Below, piece by piece: positions 24,271 to 34,103 of a DNA stretch of 64,000 nt. The DNA comes from Candidatus Villigracilaceae bacterium (lineage in GTDB: Bacteria > Chloroflexota > Anaerolineae > Anaerolineales > Villigracilaceae): NCBI GenBank assembly GCA_026645935.1, contig JAPKMP010000015.1, positions 1 through 64,000 on the forward strand, read 5' to 3'. Each line of letters starts with the position of its first letter. The stretch's first letter is position 1. Under the pieces are notes generated by a model. The model had not been told where the DNA came from. It did no database searches and was given only the letters and a program-made list of their open reading frames with translations. A program made the position numbers and the translations under genes.

Positions 24271-26960
24271 TTCAGTAAATCCTTGATATCTTCCGGCTTC
24301 GAGAGACGGATGCGCAAAACTTTACGTCCCGCCGCTTTCAGGGCTTCGTAATCACCCAGGGCTTGCGCGCGGATGAGCGTGCCAAAGGTGAGACCCTGAC
24401 CGGGAATATCCATGTCTTTTTCAGCATCGTACACGAACTGAATGAAACGTCCCTTGTTGGGGCCGCCCTTATGGAATTGCCCCGTCGAATGCTGAAAGCG
24501 CGGACCGAAACCAGCCGTCACTGGAAGTTTTGTTTTTGCCCTAATGGCTACCCGCAAGGTTTGAATCGCTTCAATCATTTCAGGATTGCGCGGTAAATAA
24601 GCGTTGATCGTCACAAATTCACCTGCATGCGGGTTTGCAAAAAACTCTTCAATGGCTTTATTCGCATCCTTAACATCCACCAAATCGGCTTCTGCAAGTC
24701 TGCCCGTGGACTGATAATCCTTGATCTTGGCAATGGTTCGCAATTTGCTATCTTGCACGTCTGGCTGGTCAAATGCGTTAATTCCAAGAATGTGGCACGC
24801 CGTCGAAATCGCGATCTCCCAGCGGAAGAATTCAGCACTGGCATCGTAGGCGCTCTCCATCGGAAAATCGATCACCGGAAAGCCGGCATTCTTCAACTCG
24901 GATATGCCTGCTTCCAACTCGCCACTGCACTTAATGTATACAAACAACCGGTCACTACCGTAATCTTCCGGTTTGCCAAGCGGTTCCAATGCCACGGGCA
25001 GGATGCCTTTGCCATGCTTGCCACTGGACTCGGCAATGACTTGTTCGATCCATCCCGCCATCGCTGTTACTGGCGCATCCGCCAGGACCGTGAGCTTGTC
25101 CCTACCCATCAAAGCGGATTCTGCGATCAGAGCACCCAACACCACTCCCGGGTTACGCGCGGCAGGTACATCTGCCAGAGATTGTTTGCGCATCCTGTCT
25201 GCATAGCCGAGAAACTTATCGAAGTCGATGCCGAGCAAAGCCGCTGGGACCAATCCGAAATCCGTCAATGCAGAGAAACGACCGCCTACCGTCGGGTCTG
25301 CATTAAAGACTTTGCGGAAACCGCGTTCGTTCGCCAGTTTTTCCAGTGAAGTTCCGGGATCTGTAGTAACAATGAACCGCGAGCCGTCATGATTGCTCAA
25401 TTCCCAGAGGTAATCGAAGGCAGCCATCAGTTCGGCTGTCCCGCCGGATTTGCTGGCAATGATGTAAAGCGATTTCTCCGGCGGGTAATTCTTTACCGCT
25501 TCCACAACCTGAGCCGGGTCAGTGGAGTCCAGAATCGCAAGCGAGAGTTTTGCGTCAATCCTGAAGTTGGCGAGTAAAGAGCTGAGCACTTCGGCGGTCA
25601 ACGATGAGCCGCCCATGCCTATGACCAAAACGCGGTCGATCTTTTCATCATGGATTTGTTTTGCGAATGAGAGATAATCATCGAGTCGCCTGCGGGCGTC
25701 GTCGATGGAATCCAACCAACCGAGCCGTTTGGCGGCCTCAGCCTGGCCTTCAGGGTCGTCCGCACCGGACCAGAGCGTTACATCATGTTCCCAGAGGCGT
25801 TGGGGAAAAGACTCCATCTCCAGCTGGGATAATCTTTCAGAAACAGAATCAGCCAACGGCGCGATCGAGGCGAGCGCAGCTTTCCGTCGCTCTTCGATTG
25901 AATCCAGCAAGGCTTTGAACGCATCCGCAAAGGCTTTCACGCCTTCGTCTTCAAGCTCCTGCGTGACCGTGTTCATGGAAATCCCCTGTGCCTTGAGGTC
26001 GACGAAGAGCTGCTGCATCTTTTCAAGGTCGCGCGTGATCGTCATGGTCGAAGTCCCGTGATCGCGGAAGGCATCCAGCGTGGCGGGCGGGACGGTATTG
26101 ACGGTGTCGGGTCCGATCAGTTCGTCCATATAAAGGGTATCGGAATATTTCGGGTTCTTGGTGCCGGTGGATGCCCATAAAGGACGCTGAACACGCGCGC
26201 GGAAGCTCGCCTTGAGTGAGGCAAATCGCGGTGATGTGAAGATGGCTTCGAATTGTTCGTAAGCGAGTTTGGCATTGGCAACCGCCGCCCTGCCGCGCAG
26301 CGGGGAATCTTCGGGTAGTTTCGGGTCGATCTTTGAGTCTACACGCGAGACGAAGAACGATGCGACAGACGCCACATGCTGGACCGGAAGGTTTTTTGAT
26401 ATGCGATCTTCAATGCCTTCGAGATAAGCGTTCATGACCTCGGCATAACGGGAGAGCGAAAAGATAAGCGTTACATTGACATTGATGCCCGCAGCGATGC
26501 TAGTGTGGATGGCAGGAACACCTTCCTTCGTGGCGGGAATCTTCACCATCAAATTCGGGCGATTTACTCGGCTCCAAAGTTCCTGCGCCTGCTTGATCGT
26601 TCCCTCGGTATCCCGCGCCAGATTTGGACTGACCTCTATGCTGACGAACCCATCCCCACCATCGGTCGAGTCGTACAACGGAGAAAAGAGGTCGCAGGCT
26701 TCCTGAATATCCTCAATGGCCAGTTGCCAGAAAATCCTCTCTGCATCCCAACCGCCCCAAGCCAGCGGAACCAGCGCGGCATCGTAATCGTTCGTCTTGG
26801 CAATGGCATTTTGGAAGATGGTCGGGTTCGAGGTCACGCCGCGGATATCGCCGCGGTCGATCAATGCCTTCAATTCCCCATTTACCAATAACCTGCGTTG
26901 AATGTTGTCATACCACAGGGACTGCCCAAGAGCGGTCAACTTCTTGATCGTTTCGGTCAT
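24267..26960 (-). CDS. tal-pgi: Bifunctional transaldolase / glucose-6-phosphate isomerase
   Basis: 897 aa fusion. Residues 1 to about 360 are a class I transaldolase of the TalB-like long type: [13 protein letters not shown] (41-53), Schiff-base lysine K140 in [12 protein letters not shown], and [12 protein letters not shown]. Residues from about 390 form a phosphoglucose isomerase with two SIS domains: [38 protein letters not shown] and [15 protein letters not shown] near the C terminus. It joins fructose 6-phosphate metabolism and the non-oxidative pentose phosphate pathway in one polypeptide. Such fusions are known from Chloroflexota and a few other bacteria. Next upstream are rpiB and tkt, so the pathway is grouped. 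An AGGAG lies 12 nt upstream of the ATG, which is rather far. Confidence 0.95.
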   Translation of the reverse strand: MTETIKKLTALGQSLWYDNIQRRLLVNGELKALIDRGDIRGVTSNPTIFQNAIAKTNDYDAALVPLAWGGWDAERIFWQLAIEDIQEACDLFSPLYDSTDGGDGFVSIEVSPNLARDTEGTIKQAQELWSRVNRPNLMVKIPATKEGVPAIHTSIAAGINVNVTLIFSLSRYAEVMNAYLEGIEDRISKNLPVQHVASVASFFVSRVDSKIDPKLPEDSPLRGRAAVANAKLAYEQFEAIFTSPRFASLKASFRARVQRPLWASTGTKNPKYSDTLYMDELIGPDTVNTVPPATLDAFRDHGTSTMTITRDLEKMQQLFVDLKAQGISMNTVTQELEDEGVKAFADAFKALLDSIEERRKAALASIAPLADSVSERLSQLEMESFPQRLWEHDVTLWSGADDPEGQAEAAKRLGWLDSIDDARRRLDDYLSFAKQIHDEKIDRVLVIGMGGSSLTAEVLSSLLANFRIDAKLSLAILDSTDPAQVVEAVKNYPPEKSLYIIASKSGGTAELMAAFDYLWELSNHDGSRFIVTTDPGTSLEKLANERGFRKVFNADPTVGGRFSALTDFGLVPAALLGIDFDKFLGYADRMRKQSLADVPAARNPGVVLGALIAESALMGRDKLTVLADAPVTAMAGWIEQVIAESSGKHGKGILPVALEPLGKPEDYGSDRLFVYIKCSGELEAGISELKNAGFPVIDFPMESAYDASAEFFRWEIAISTACHILGINAFDQPDVQDSKLRTIAKIKDYQSTGRLAEADLVDVKDANKAIEEFFANPHAGEFVTINAYLPRNPEMIEAIQTLRVAIRAKTKLPVTAGFGPRFQHSTGQFHKGGPNKGRFIQFVYDAEKDMDIPGQGLTFGTLIRAQALGDYEALKAAGRKVLRIRLSKPEDIKDLLK

Positions 26961-27015
26961 GATATAAATTGCTCCTTATTACGTAAGAAGTAATTGACAA
27001 TAATCAATTGCCACT

Positions 27016-27477
27016 TTAACGATTCTCTTCTTCAATACCTTTGATCTTTCCCACACGGCGGGCAAAACGCTCGCCGCCTGATTTATCCCCCAAATACTCG
27101 GCATTCAAAAACGCTGGCACAAGAACTTTGACCAACTCCGGTCCGATCACGCGGCCGCCGAGGCAGAGGACATTCATGGCGTCGTGCATTACGCCCTGCG
27201 CGGCTGAATAGGTATCATGGCAGATCGAGGCATAAACGCCTTTCATTTTGTTCGCCGCAATCGCCGCGCCAATGCCCGAACCGCAGATCAAAATCCCGCG
27301 TTGAGCCTCCGCATTTTGAATCTTCTCGCCGACCTTCTTCGTGAAATCGGGAAAATCCACCACGTCCTCGCTGAAGCTGCCCACATCGATCACTTCATGT
27401 CCAAGCGATGCGACCGACTCGAGAACGACATATTTCAACGGGAACCCTGCATGATCGCAACCGACTGCTACTTTCAT
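27016..27477 (-). CDS. rpiB: Ribose-5-phosphate isomerase B
   Basis: 153 aa from ATG 27477 (GGAG 7 nt upstream; an in-frame start 12 nt further up is less well placed). Family landmarks: VAVGCDHAGFPLK, SEDVVDFPDFTKKVG, the active-site cysteine in GILICGSGIGAAIAANK, ASICHDTYSAAQGVMHDAMNVLCLGGRVIG. It interconverts ribose 5-phosphate and ribulose 5-phosphate in the cytosol. It lies between transketolase and tal-pgi genes on one strand. Confidence 0.95.
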   Translation of the reverse strand: MKVAVGCDHAGFPLKYVVLESVASLGHEVIDVGSFSEDVVDFPDFTKKVGEKIQNAEAQRGILICGSGIGAAIAANKMKGVYASICHDTYSAAQGVMHDAMNVLCLGGRVIGPELVKVLVPAFLNAEYLGDKSGGERFARRVGKIKGIEEENR

Positions 27478-27487
27478 GATTCTCCTC

Positions 27488-27573
27488 ATGTCATTGCGAG
27501 CGCGGAGCCCGAAGCAATCGCCACATTCATGAAGATTGCATCGTCGGAAAGATCGCCCGTCTCGAATTGACTT
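27488..27573. repeat. REP/MITE-like element, copy 1 (GTCATTGCGAG family)
   Basis: Starts with ATGTCATTGCGAG (27488-27500), has the internal stretch AAGATTGCATCGTCGG (27532-27547) and ends with a degenerate inverse CTCGAATTGACTT (27561-27573). It fills the gap between the tkt stop codon and the rpiB ribosome binding site almost exactly. A better-kept copy is at 49883-49974. Confidence 0.6.
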
Positions 27574-29544
27574 CTATAGCTCTCTCGCCTTGGAAACAAT
27601 ATTGTCAACTGTAAAACCGAGCTTCTCGAAAATGATTTTATACGGTGCGGACGCGCCGAAACGCTCGATGCCGATGACGCTCTTCGCGTATCGCTCCCAG
27701 CCGAGAGTTGCCCCGGCTTCGACGGCGAGTCTCTTCTGAATGTTTTTCGGCAGCACCGACTCGCGATAAGCTTCATCCTGTTTCTCGAACAATTCCCAGC
27801 TTGGGAATGAAACCACACGCACGCCCCTGCCCTCATTCGCGAGATTCTGTGCGGCTTCCAGGATCAAACTCACCTCCGAGCCGGATGCCATAAGGATGAT
27901 CTCGGGCGCGCCAAAGTCCTTCAGCACGTAAGCGCCCTTTTCAACCAGGGCGGGAGTTTCCAAGGTCGGGACATTTTGTCGGGTCAAAGCCAACACAGTG
28001 GGACCATCGCGACGTGAGAGGGCAACTTTCCATGCCTTGGCGGTCTCATTGGCATCTGCCGGACGCACGACAACAAGGTTTGGAATAAGCCTCAGGGAAG
28101 TCAAATGTTCGATCGGCTGATGCGTGGGACCATCCTCCCCCAATCCCACCGAATCGTGCGTAAAAATAAAGATGGATGGGTAATGTGAAAGCGCCGCCAG
28201 GCGGACCGCAGACCGCATGTAATCGGCAAAGACAAGGAACGTCCCGCCATACGGAATAACGCCGCCATATACCGCCATGCCGTTCAAGATGGAGCCCATC
28301 GCATGTTCGCGCACGCCAAAGTGGAAGTTCCGTCCCTCAGGCGACTCTTTTTGGAAGGCTGGTGAACCATCGATCTTCGTGTTATTCGAGGGCGCTAGAT
28401 CCGCCGAACCCCCGATGAGTTCAGGAAGTTTAGCGGCAAGCGCGTTGATCACCCTGCCCGAAGCGGCGCGGGTCGCCATGCCTTTCGAGTCAGCAGGAAA
28501 TGTCGGTAATGTAGATTCCCATCCATCAGGAAGATTCCCCATGATCACCCGGCGGTTAAATTCCGCGCCTGGTTCAGGATATAAACGCGCATAGGCGTCA
28601 CAACGTACATTCCAATCTGCTTCGAGTTCGCGTCCGCGGTCGATGGCTTTATGGAAAAATGCCAGCACATCTTCGGGGATGAGGAAACGCGGCTCCTGGG
28701 GCCAGCCGAGGTTGGATTTTGCAGCGCTGAGTTCCTCATCGCCGAGAGGTTCCCCATGGGCTTTCTGTGTCCCCTGTCGTGTTGGAGCACCGAAGCCAAT
28801 AATGGTGCGGCAAAGGATCAGGGACGGGCGTGGGTCGGTCTTGGCGGCTTGGATGGCTTTATCGATGGCGTCGACGTCATTTCCATCCTCCACGCGTTGG
28901 ATGTGCCAGCCATAGGCTTCAAAGCGCTTGGCGCGGTCTTCCGTAAATGCGAGATCGGTGGAGCCGTCAATGGATATTTTGTTATCGTCGTAAAGATAGA
29001 TCAGCCGCCCGAGCGAGAGATGCCCTGCCAGGGATGCTGCCTCGGAGGCAACCCCTTCCATCAAATCGCCGTCGGTGACGATGGCATAGATATTAGAATC
29101 GACCAATTCATGGCCGGGTTTATTGAATACGGCGGCAAGATGTGCCGCGGCGATCGCCATTCCCACACCGTTCGCAAATCCCTGCCCGAGCGGACCGGTG
29201 GTGACTTCCACGCCGGGAGTCAAGCCGTATTCGGGATGACCGGGTGTTAGACTGCCCCACTGGCGGAAGTTCTGCAATTGTTCGAGTGATAGGTCGTATC
29301 CGCTCAAATGGAGGAGGGAATACAGAAGCATCGACCCATGCCCGCCCGAAAGGATGAAGCGGTCGCGTCCCATCCATTTTGGATTGCGCGGATTATGTCT
29401 CAAATGACGGGTCCAGACAGTGTATGCCATTGCCGCCGCTCCCATCGGGAGACCCGGGTGGCCCGAGTTGGCTTTTTGCACGCCATCGGCCGATAAAAAT
29501 CGAAGTGTATTGATTGCCTTGCTTTGAAGTCCAGAGGTTGTCAT
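27574..29544 (-). CDS. tkt: Transketolase
   Basis: 656 aa, full length. Thiamine diphosphate domain: [20 protein letters not shown] near residues 22-41, [16 protein letters not shown], and the TPP motif from [13 protein letters not shown] to [10 protein letters not shown]. The pyrimidine domain has [20 protein letters not shown] and [12 protein letters not shown], followed by the C-terminal transketolase domain. It transfers two-carbon units between sugar phosphates in the cytosol. It is the first gene of the pentose phosphate group tkt-rpiB-tal-pgi-phhB. No Shine-Dalgarno site is evident before the ATG. Confidence 0.96.
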   Translation of the reverse strand: MTTSGLQSKAINTLRFLSADGVQKANSGHPGLPMGAAAMAYTVWTRHLRHNPRNPKWMGRDRFILSGGHGSMLLYSLLHLSGYDLSLEQLQNFRQWGSLTPGHPEYGLTPGVEVTTGPLGQGFANGVGMAIAAAHLAAVFNKPGHELVDSNIYAIVTDGDLMEGVASEAASLAGHLSLGRLIYLYDDNKISIDGSTDLAFTEDRAKRFEAYGWHIQRVEDGNDVDAIDKAIQAAKTDPRPSLILCRTIIGFGAPTRQGTQKAHGEPLGDEELSAAKSNLGWPQEPRFLIPEDVLAFFHKAIDRGRELEADWNVRCDAYARLYPEPGAEFNRRVIMGNLPDGWESTLPTFPADSKGMATRAASGRVINALAAKLPELIGGSADLAPSNNTKIDGSPAFQKESPEGRNFHFGVREHAMGSILNGMAVYGGVIPYGGTFLVFADYMRSAVRLAALSHYPSIFIFTHDSVGLGEDGPTHQPIEHLTSLRLIPNLVVVRPADANETAKAWKVALSRRDGPTVLALTRQNVPTLETPALVEKGAYVLKDFGAPEIILMASGSEVSLILEAAQNLANEGRGVRVVSFPSWELFEKQDEAYRESVLPKNIQKRLAVEAGATLGWERYAKSVIGIERFGASAPYKIIFEKLGFTVDNIVSKAREL

Positions 29545-29565
29545 GGGGAAAATTTTACCATTCGG

Positions 29566-30324
29566 TTAGTATTTTTCCTTCAAGTTTTTTTCAGGCAGAA
29601 CGATCTTCCCTTCCTTCGGATGCCCGATTATGGAAATGTTTTCCGCTTTATTGACTGCCACCCATGCTGTATAAGCGGCGACCATTGCGTCCAATTGTTC
29701 GGGCGAATACAACATTTCCAGGGGCCAGGCGCCTTTGATCATCTTATGGCGCGTGATCTCCTCGAAAAAATCCATGGGGTCTTTGATTCCCACACCGCAT
29801 TCGTACAGGAGCAATTGCCTTTGAAGTTTACCCTCGACAGACGGCTTTGATTGTGGAATGCCGCCCACCATGACGCAAAAACATGCATGCGGCTGGGTCT
29901 CCATTACCTGATAGGGGGATTTCTCGGCAGGGTATTTTTTAAACCCCATCTTCTCCAGTCTTCGATATAAAGTAAAACCAGATTGAACCCAGGCCGGGCA
30001 GGTCCCCACGGTTGACGGCGTGCCCGCAACAGCGATCCCGCGTTCGCGCAACTCGATCTCCGCCATCCGAAACCCAGAGGCGCGGGATTTCAAGGTCTTG
30101 AACATCTCTTTTTTCTTATCACGCACCAAGCCGCGGTTCAACCCGGAAGGAGCGTTGACTGCTGCAACTGCGGAAGATTGCCCTGCGAGGAACGCAACCA
30201 CCTCGTCCAATTCGCCGTCTGCCAATGCCACCAGGTTCATCCCCCTGTCCAATACCGCATAGGTAAACGACTTTTGTGAGGAGGTGGGGTCGATGCCGAC
30301 GAAGACCGTATCAGTGAAAAGCAT
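29566..30324 (-). CDS. DUF429 domain protein
   Basis: 252 aa from ATG 30324; the open frame starts 18 codons earlier but the extension does not resemble the family. It begins with FVGIDPTSSQKSFTYAVLD, the first strand of an RNase H-like fold, followed by AVNAPSGLNRGL, and has a Cys-containing motif TCPAWVQSGFTLYRRLEKMGF. Members of this family are uncharacterised. It may be co-transcribed with tkt, whose start is 21 nt downstream. No catalytic activity can be assigned. Confidence 0.75.
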   Translation of the reverse strand: MLFTDTVFVGIDPTSSQKSFTYAVLDRGMNLVALADGELDEVVAFLAGQSSAVAAVNAPSGLNRGLVRDKKKEMFKTLKSRASGFRMAEIELRERGIAVAGTPSTVGTCPAWVQSGFTLYRRLEKMGFKKYPAEKSPYQVMETQPHACFCVMVGGIPQSKPSVEGKLQRQLLLYECGVGIKDPMDFFEEITRHKMIKGAWPLEMLYSPEQLDAMVAAYTAWVAVNKAENISIIGHPKEGKIVLPEKNLKEKY

Positions 30325-30339
30325 AGTAAGATGGAATAA

Positions 30340-30415
30340 TCCAGAGATTACACGGATTTGGCGGATTTGACATAACAAGGAAAATCGGCGAAATCTGCGG
30401 GTTCACAGGAAAGAA
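30340..30415. repeat. Possible interspersed repeat between divergent genes
   Basis: The stretch contains AGATTACACGGATTTGGCGG and AAATCGGCGAAATCTGCGG, imperfect reiterations of a GGATTT/AAATC word. It resembles intergenic dispersed repeats I know from many bacteria, but only one copy is in this window. It contains TTGACA at 30367-30372 without a clear -10 partner. Confidence 0.3.
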
Positions 30416-30442
30416 ACAAACTCTATTTTACTTCTAAATCGC

Positions 30443-30979
30443 ATGGATCGAACGCAACGCCTCATTCTCTATGCACTGACCCTGATCGCGGGAGCCGCAT
30501 GGATCATCCTTTCCGCCGGGACGGGTCCGATCACCCAGGAAGGTCCCGCTCCTCAAGCGGGCTTTCCCGCTCCCGATTTCACTCTTAAGAACGCTGCTGG
30601 CGATTCTTTCACGCTCTCCGAACTTAAAGGGAATGCAGTTTTGGTCAACATGTGGGCAACCTGGTGCCCGCCCTGCGAAGCGGAAATGCCCGCCATCGAA
30701 GCCATGTATAAGGAATACATGGCACAGGGCTTTATTGTGCTAGCCGTGAACCAGACATTTCAGGACAATCCTTTCGAAATAACCCCATTCACAAAAGAAC
30801 ACAACTTGACCTTTCCCATCCTGCTCGATGAGACCGGCGAGACCGCGCGCATGTACCAAGTCCGCTCCCTGCCTTCCTCCTATTTCATCGACCGCTTCGG
30901 CGTCATCACCGAGGTTGTGATTGGCGGACCGATGTCCGAAGCCCTGCTGCGTACGCGCATCGAGGAGGCGTTGAAATAA
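30443..30979 (+). CDS. TlpA/ResA-like membrane-anchored thiol-disulfide oxidoreductase
   Basis: 178 aa. An N-terminal anchor (LILYALTLIAGAAWIILSAG, about 7-26) is followed by an AhpC/TSA-TlpA thioredoxin fold: PAPDFTLKNAAGDSFTLSELKG, then the active site NMWATWCPPCEAEMPA with C75 and C78, and the cis-Pro region near RSLPSSYFID. It would act outside the membrane reducing disulfides, for example in cytochrome c maturation. The Lgt-like gene starts 2 nt after its stop, so they form a pair. No Shine-Dalgarno site is obvious. Confidence 0.9.
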   Translation: MDRTQRLILYALTLIAGAAWIILSAGTGPITQEGPAPQAGFPAPDFTLKNAAGDSFTLSELKGNAVLVNMWATWCPPCEAEMPAIEAMYKEYMAQGFIVLAVNQTFQDNPFEITPFTKEHNLTFPILLDETGETARMYQVRSLPSSYFIDRFGVITEVVIGGPMSEALLRTRIEEALK

Positions 30980-30980
30980 G

Positions 30981-31712
30981 ATGCTCGAATTTTTCCAGAA
31001 TCTTTTCGCGCCTCCGCGGCATATGATCCTGTTGATCGTCGCCGCATGGATCGGACTCACCCTCGCCGAACGCCGCACGGGACGGCATCAGGTCGGCAAG
31101 GAAGACCTTAACAACATCACATTCTACGGCTTGATCGCCTTTGTCCTCGGCGGGCGCCTTTCATACATCCTGCAAAATATGTCCGCCTTCTCCAAGAGTC
31201 CGATCGGGATCATTTCGATCAACCCGGACTTGTTCGATCCGCCCGGAGGCCTCGCCGCTGCGGTCATCGGCCTGCTCGTTTACGCGCAAAGGAGGCAGAT
31301 CCCGCTCTGGAATGCGCTCGATGCGCTCACGCCATTCTTTGCTATGATCGCGATCGGTATGGGATTAAGCCGCATCGCATCCGGCGATGGGTTTGGGATT
31401 CCCACCGGCCTGCCGTGGGGGATCGATCTTTGGAACGCGACCCGGCATCCAACCCAGATCTACGAAACGCTCGCCTCGCTCCTGATACTGATTCTGGTCT
31501 GGCGCTTCAAACCAATTCCACACCCCGGCTTTCTTTTCTTAACCTTCGCCGCACTGACGGCTCTCTCCCAACTTATCCTGCAAGCCTTTCGCGCGAATAA
31601 CTCCGTATTCTTCGAAAAATATCGGGGCGAACAAGTCCTTGCATGGGTCGTGCTCCTGGCATGTTTCATCCTACTGGAGTCAAAATTTAATTCCAAATCA
31701 AAAACGGGCTGA
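30981..31712 (+). CDS. Divergent prolipoprotein diacylglyceryl transferase-like (Lgt-like) membrane protein
   Basis: 243 aa, about seven membrane segments. Lgt family motifs are visible: GGRLSYIL, GMGLSRIASGDGFGIPTGLPWGI and RHPTQIYETLASL. The His-Gly-Gly motif of true Lgt is replaced by PPGGLAAAVIG, so the conserved histidine needed in E. coli Lgt is missing. It may have lost lipidation activity or use another group. Coupled to the TlpA gene upstream (2 nt), suggesting a role in extracytoplasmic thiol chemistry or lipoprotein maturation. The stop codon lies within the terminator stem. Confidence 0.78.
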   Translation: MLEFFQNLFAPPRHMILLIVAAWIGLTLAERRTGRHQVGKEDLNNITFYGLIAFVLGGRLSYILQNMSAFSKSPIGIISINPDLFDPPGGLAAAVIGLLVYAQRRQIPLWNALDALTPFFAMIAIGMGLSRIASGDGFGIPTGLPWGIDLWNATRHPTQIYETLASLLILILVWRFKPIPHPGFLFLTFAALTALSQLILQAFRANNSVFFEKYRGEQVLAWVVLLACFILLESKFNSKSKTG

Positions 31713-31732
31713 TCTTCGTCAGCCCGTTTTTG
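31701..31732. terminator. Bidirectional intrinsic terminator
   Basis: Perfect 13-bp stem AAAAACGGGCTGA / TCAGCCCGTTTTT with a 6-nt loop TCTTCG, between the convergent lgt-like and hpf genes. The A and T runs serve both strands. Confidence 0.9.
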
Positions 31733-31744
31733 ATTATTAAGATT

Positions 31745-32308
31745 TTACCCGAGTTCCGGCTCGATCAAGCCGTAACTCCCATTGCGCCGGCGGTACAAAA
31801 CATTGATCTTGCTTGTCTCAGCATTGTAGAAGATGAAGAAATTATCATGACCAAGGTTGCGCATCTGCACCAGCGCCTCATCCTCGGACATTGGATAAAG
31901 CACGAATTTCTTCCGTTTGGCAAACAGCGGCGAGAGCTCCCCCGTTTCATCGTCGATGATGTCGTCCGCGACCTCCGCCGCGGAACGCCCATCCCCACGC
32001 CCGTGATATTTCTTCCCCTTGTATTTCTCGATCTGGCGCTGGAGATTGTCGATCGCCATGTCGAAGGCGGCAAGCGCCTCGTCCGCGCGTTCCTCGGAAC
32101 GGAACGTAAAACCCTTACCAAAAACTGTCACCTGGGCGACGTTCCTGTCCTTGGCATCGCGCGCCGCCTTATGGTGCGACAACTCCACGCGGGCTTCGTC
32201 GATGGCCGGCAGGTAGTGATCGAGGTTTCCGGCCTTTTTCGTGACGTATTCCTCGATCCGTTCCGTTAAACGGATGTGACGTGTCTGAACTTCCACTTTA
32301 TTGGACAT
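31745..32308 (-). CDS. hpf: Ribosome hibernation promoting factor, long form
   Basis: 187 aa. The N-terminal domain (1-110) has the HPF/RaiA beta-alpha pattern (VEVQTRHIRLTERIEEYVTKKAGNLDHYL ... VTVFGKGFTFRSEERADEALAAFDMAIDNL) and a basic stretch QRQIEKYKGKK. The C-terminal domain (about 130-187) has the long-form motif FVLYPMSEDEALVQMRNLGHDNFFIFYNAE and ends LYRRRNGSYGLIEPELG. Long HPF dimerises 70S ribosomes into 100S particles in stationary phase. AGGAG 6 nt before ATG. It lies 43 nt after comF on the same strand. Confidence 0.95.
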   Translation of the reverse strand: MSNKVEVQTRHIRLTERIEEYVTKKAGNLDHYLPAIDEARVELSHHKAARDAKDRNVAQVTVFGKGFTFRSEERADEALAAFDMAIDNLQRQIEKYKGKKYHGRGDGRSAAEVADDIIDDETGELSPLFAKRKKFVLYPMSEDEALVQMRNLGHDNFFIFYNAETSKINVLYRRRNGSYGLIEPELG

Positions 32309-32351
32309 AAGAAGCTCCTTTTTGGGTTGTTAAGTTACAAACACAAACACG

Positions 32352-33080
32352 CTACGCGATTCCCAAGCCGTGATGGGGCATTGCGCGCGCGATCGTCAAC
32401 GCAAATACGTCCCGGGCGCCTGTGGCATATAGCGTCTCCGCGCCGGAGGAAAGAGTCGAACCGGTTGTCGAAACATCATCGATGATAAGGACGATTTTCC
32501 CGTTTACCCCCGCGGCTGCCTGGAAGGCTCCGCTCACATTTTTTTGCCTCTCCTCCCTGCTCAATCCCACCTGCGAGCGTGTTTCCTTTTTTCGTACCAA
32601 CGCGTTTGGAGAGTAATCCACCCCCAAACCCATGGCAAGCGGTTTTGCAATCATGGCAACCTGATTATATCCCCTTTCCCGCAATCGTTGTTTCCCAAGC
32701 GGGATGGGAATTATCAAATCGGCATTCCAATTCAGTCCGCGTACAAAGGTCAACATGTGCGCTGCAATTGCATCGCCCATCGAAAGATCTCGCCGGTATT
32801 TCAATTTATGCAATGCCGAACGAAGCGGTTCCTCGAATTCCGCCCAGGCTCTCAGGGAACGAAAATGCGGCTTGCGCGCCAGGCAGGTTGCGCATGTCCC
32901 TGCCTTTTCCTGGGGCAAACCGCATACGTCGCATAGTATTCCGTTCAGTATTTTTACCTTCCGCTGGCAATCCAGACACCAACGTGAGCCTGCCTTCCCG
33001 CAGCCGCCACATTCAGGCGGGAATAGCAGGTCGAGTGATTTCCAGATAGTACGATACGCCTTGTATTTCCAGTTCTCCAA
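32352..33080 (-). CDS. ComF family phosphoribosyltransferase-like protein
   Basis: 242 aa. The N-terminal zinc ribbon has cysteine pairs C24/C27, C35/C38, C50/C53 and C63/C66. The C-terminal PRTase domain has the PRPP-binding loop LIIDDVSTTGSTLSSGAETL near 196-215 and an upstream LIIPIPLGKQRLRERGYNQ. ComF-type proteins support natural transformation as late competence factors in many bacteria. The frame opens with TTG at 33080; no ATG is available, so the start is tentative. It lies between the Tad operon and hpf, same strand. Confidence 0.9.
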   Translation of the reverse strand: MENWKYKAYRTIWKSLDLLFPPECGGCGKAGSRWCLDCQRKVKILNGILCDVCGLPQEKAGTCATCLARKPHFRSLRAWAEFEEPLRSALHKLKYRRDLSMGDAIAAHMLTFVRGLNWNADLIIPIPLGKQRLRERGYNQVAMIAKPLAMGLGVDYSPNALVRKKETRSQVGLSREERQKNVSGAFQAAAGVNGKIVLIIDDVSTTGSTLSSGAETLYATGARDVFALTIARAMPHHGLGIA

Positions 33081-33130
33081 TGGACCCTACCAAGATAACA
33101 AGGTTAATGTATTTCGGACCAGGCCGATGT

Positions 33131-34102
33131 CTAAGGCCCGATGAATGGAGCGAACGCCTCCGCGATCTGAAAGGCGGCGGGAGCCATGAGAATGATCATG
33201 ATCGATGGAAAGGTCAGCAAAGCCATTGGGATGATCATCTTCACAGGCGCTTGATGCGCCTGCTCCTCGGCTCGTTGACGCCGCTTCAACCTCATCTGGT
33301 CGGACTGAATGCGCAGGACTTTCGCCAGGCTCACACCGAGGAGCTGGCTTTGGATGACGGCAGCCACGAAACTGGTTAATTCCGTCAAGCCGATCCGGTC
33401 AGCCATGTCGCGCAGGGCTTCGCGCTGCGTCTTTCCAAGTTGGATCTCACGGATGCATCTGCCAAACATGATGGACAGTTCGTTCTCCCACTTGTCCGCC
33501 ACTTTAGACATCGCGGCTTCGAAGCCCAAACCCGCTTCCACGCATATCGTAAGCAGGTCAAGCGCGTCAGGAAGCGCTTTCCGAACCTCGTTTTGTCTGC
33601 GGGTAATCCGGCTTGAAAGCCACATCTGGGGAAAGAAAAAACCGAGGATGGTGAACAAAGCAACGACAAGGATGATGCGCCCGGTGGGCCACGTCACCTG
33701 GGGCAGATTCGATATCAATGTCAAAAGGCCGCCAAACAAGGCAGCGCCGACAAAACGGGTTGCCAGAAACGTCGCCGCGTCGATCCGTCCGGGATTCCCA
33801 GCCAGTTCAAGTTTGAGTGTGGTTTCCTGCAGAAGTTTCTCCGGGGTAAAACGGGCAGAGATATCGCCAACCCGCTTTACGATCGGGATGACGACACGCT
33901 CCATAAAAGGCTGCTGAAGTTCGATGTCTTCGAGCGAAACGTTTTCGCCGCGCTGGGTCGCTTCCGCCAGGCGCGCAAGGACCGGGTCGGATTCTTCGCC
34001 CTGCACCTGACGGGCGAGGCGTGCCCCGATCACCACCACAAATCCGATTCCCCCGATAATGGCCAGGACGATTACGATCGCGATGATAGTTCCCAATTCC
34101 AT
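33131..34102 (-). CDS. tadC: Tad pilus inner-membrane platform protein TadC
   Basis: 323 aa from ATG 34102 (GAGG 6 nt upstream, directly after the tadB stop). One N-terminal membrane segment, then a T2SSF domain with paired segments about residues 125-175 and a C-terminal one near 290-315. Typical stretch: LPDALDLLTICVEAGLGFEAAMSKVA and LLGVSLAKVLRIQSDQMRLKRRQRAEEQA. With TadB it forms the platform on which the TadA ATPase drives Flp pilus assembly. Last gene of the Tad run. Confidence 0.92.
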   Translation of the reverse strand: MELGTIIAIVIVLAIIGGIGFVVVIGARLARQVQGEESDPVLARLAEATQRGENVSLEDIELQQPFMERVVIPIVKRVGDISARFTPEKLLQETTLKLELAGNPGRIDAATFLATRFVGAALFGGLLTLISNLPQVTWPTGRIILVVALFTILGFFFPQMWLSSRITRRQNEVRKALPDALDLLTICVEAGLGFEAAMSKVADKWENELSIMFGRCIREIQLGKTQREALRDMADRIGLTELTSFVAAVIQSQLLGVSLAKVLRIQSDQMRLKRRQRAEEQAHQAPVKMIIPMALLTFPSIMIILMAPAAFQIAEAFAPFIGP

Positions 34103-34103
34103 G

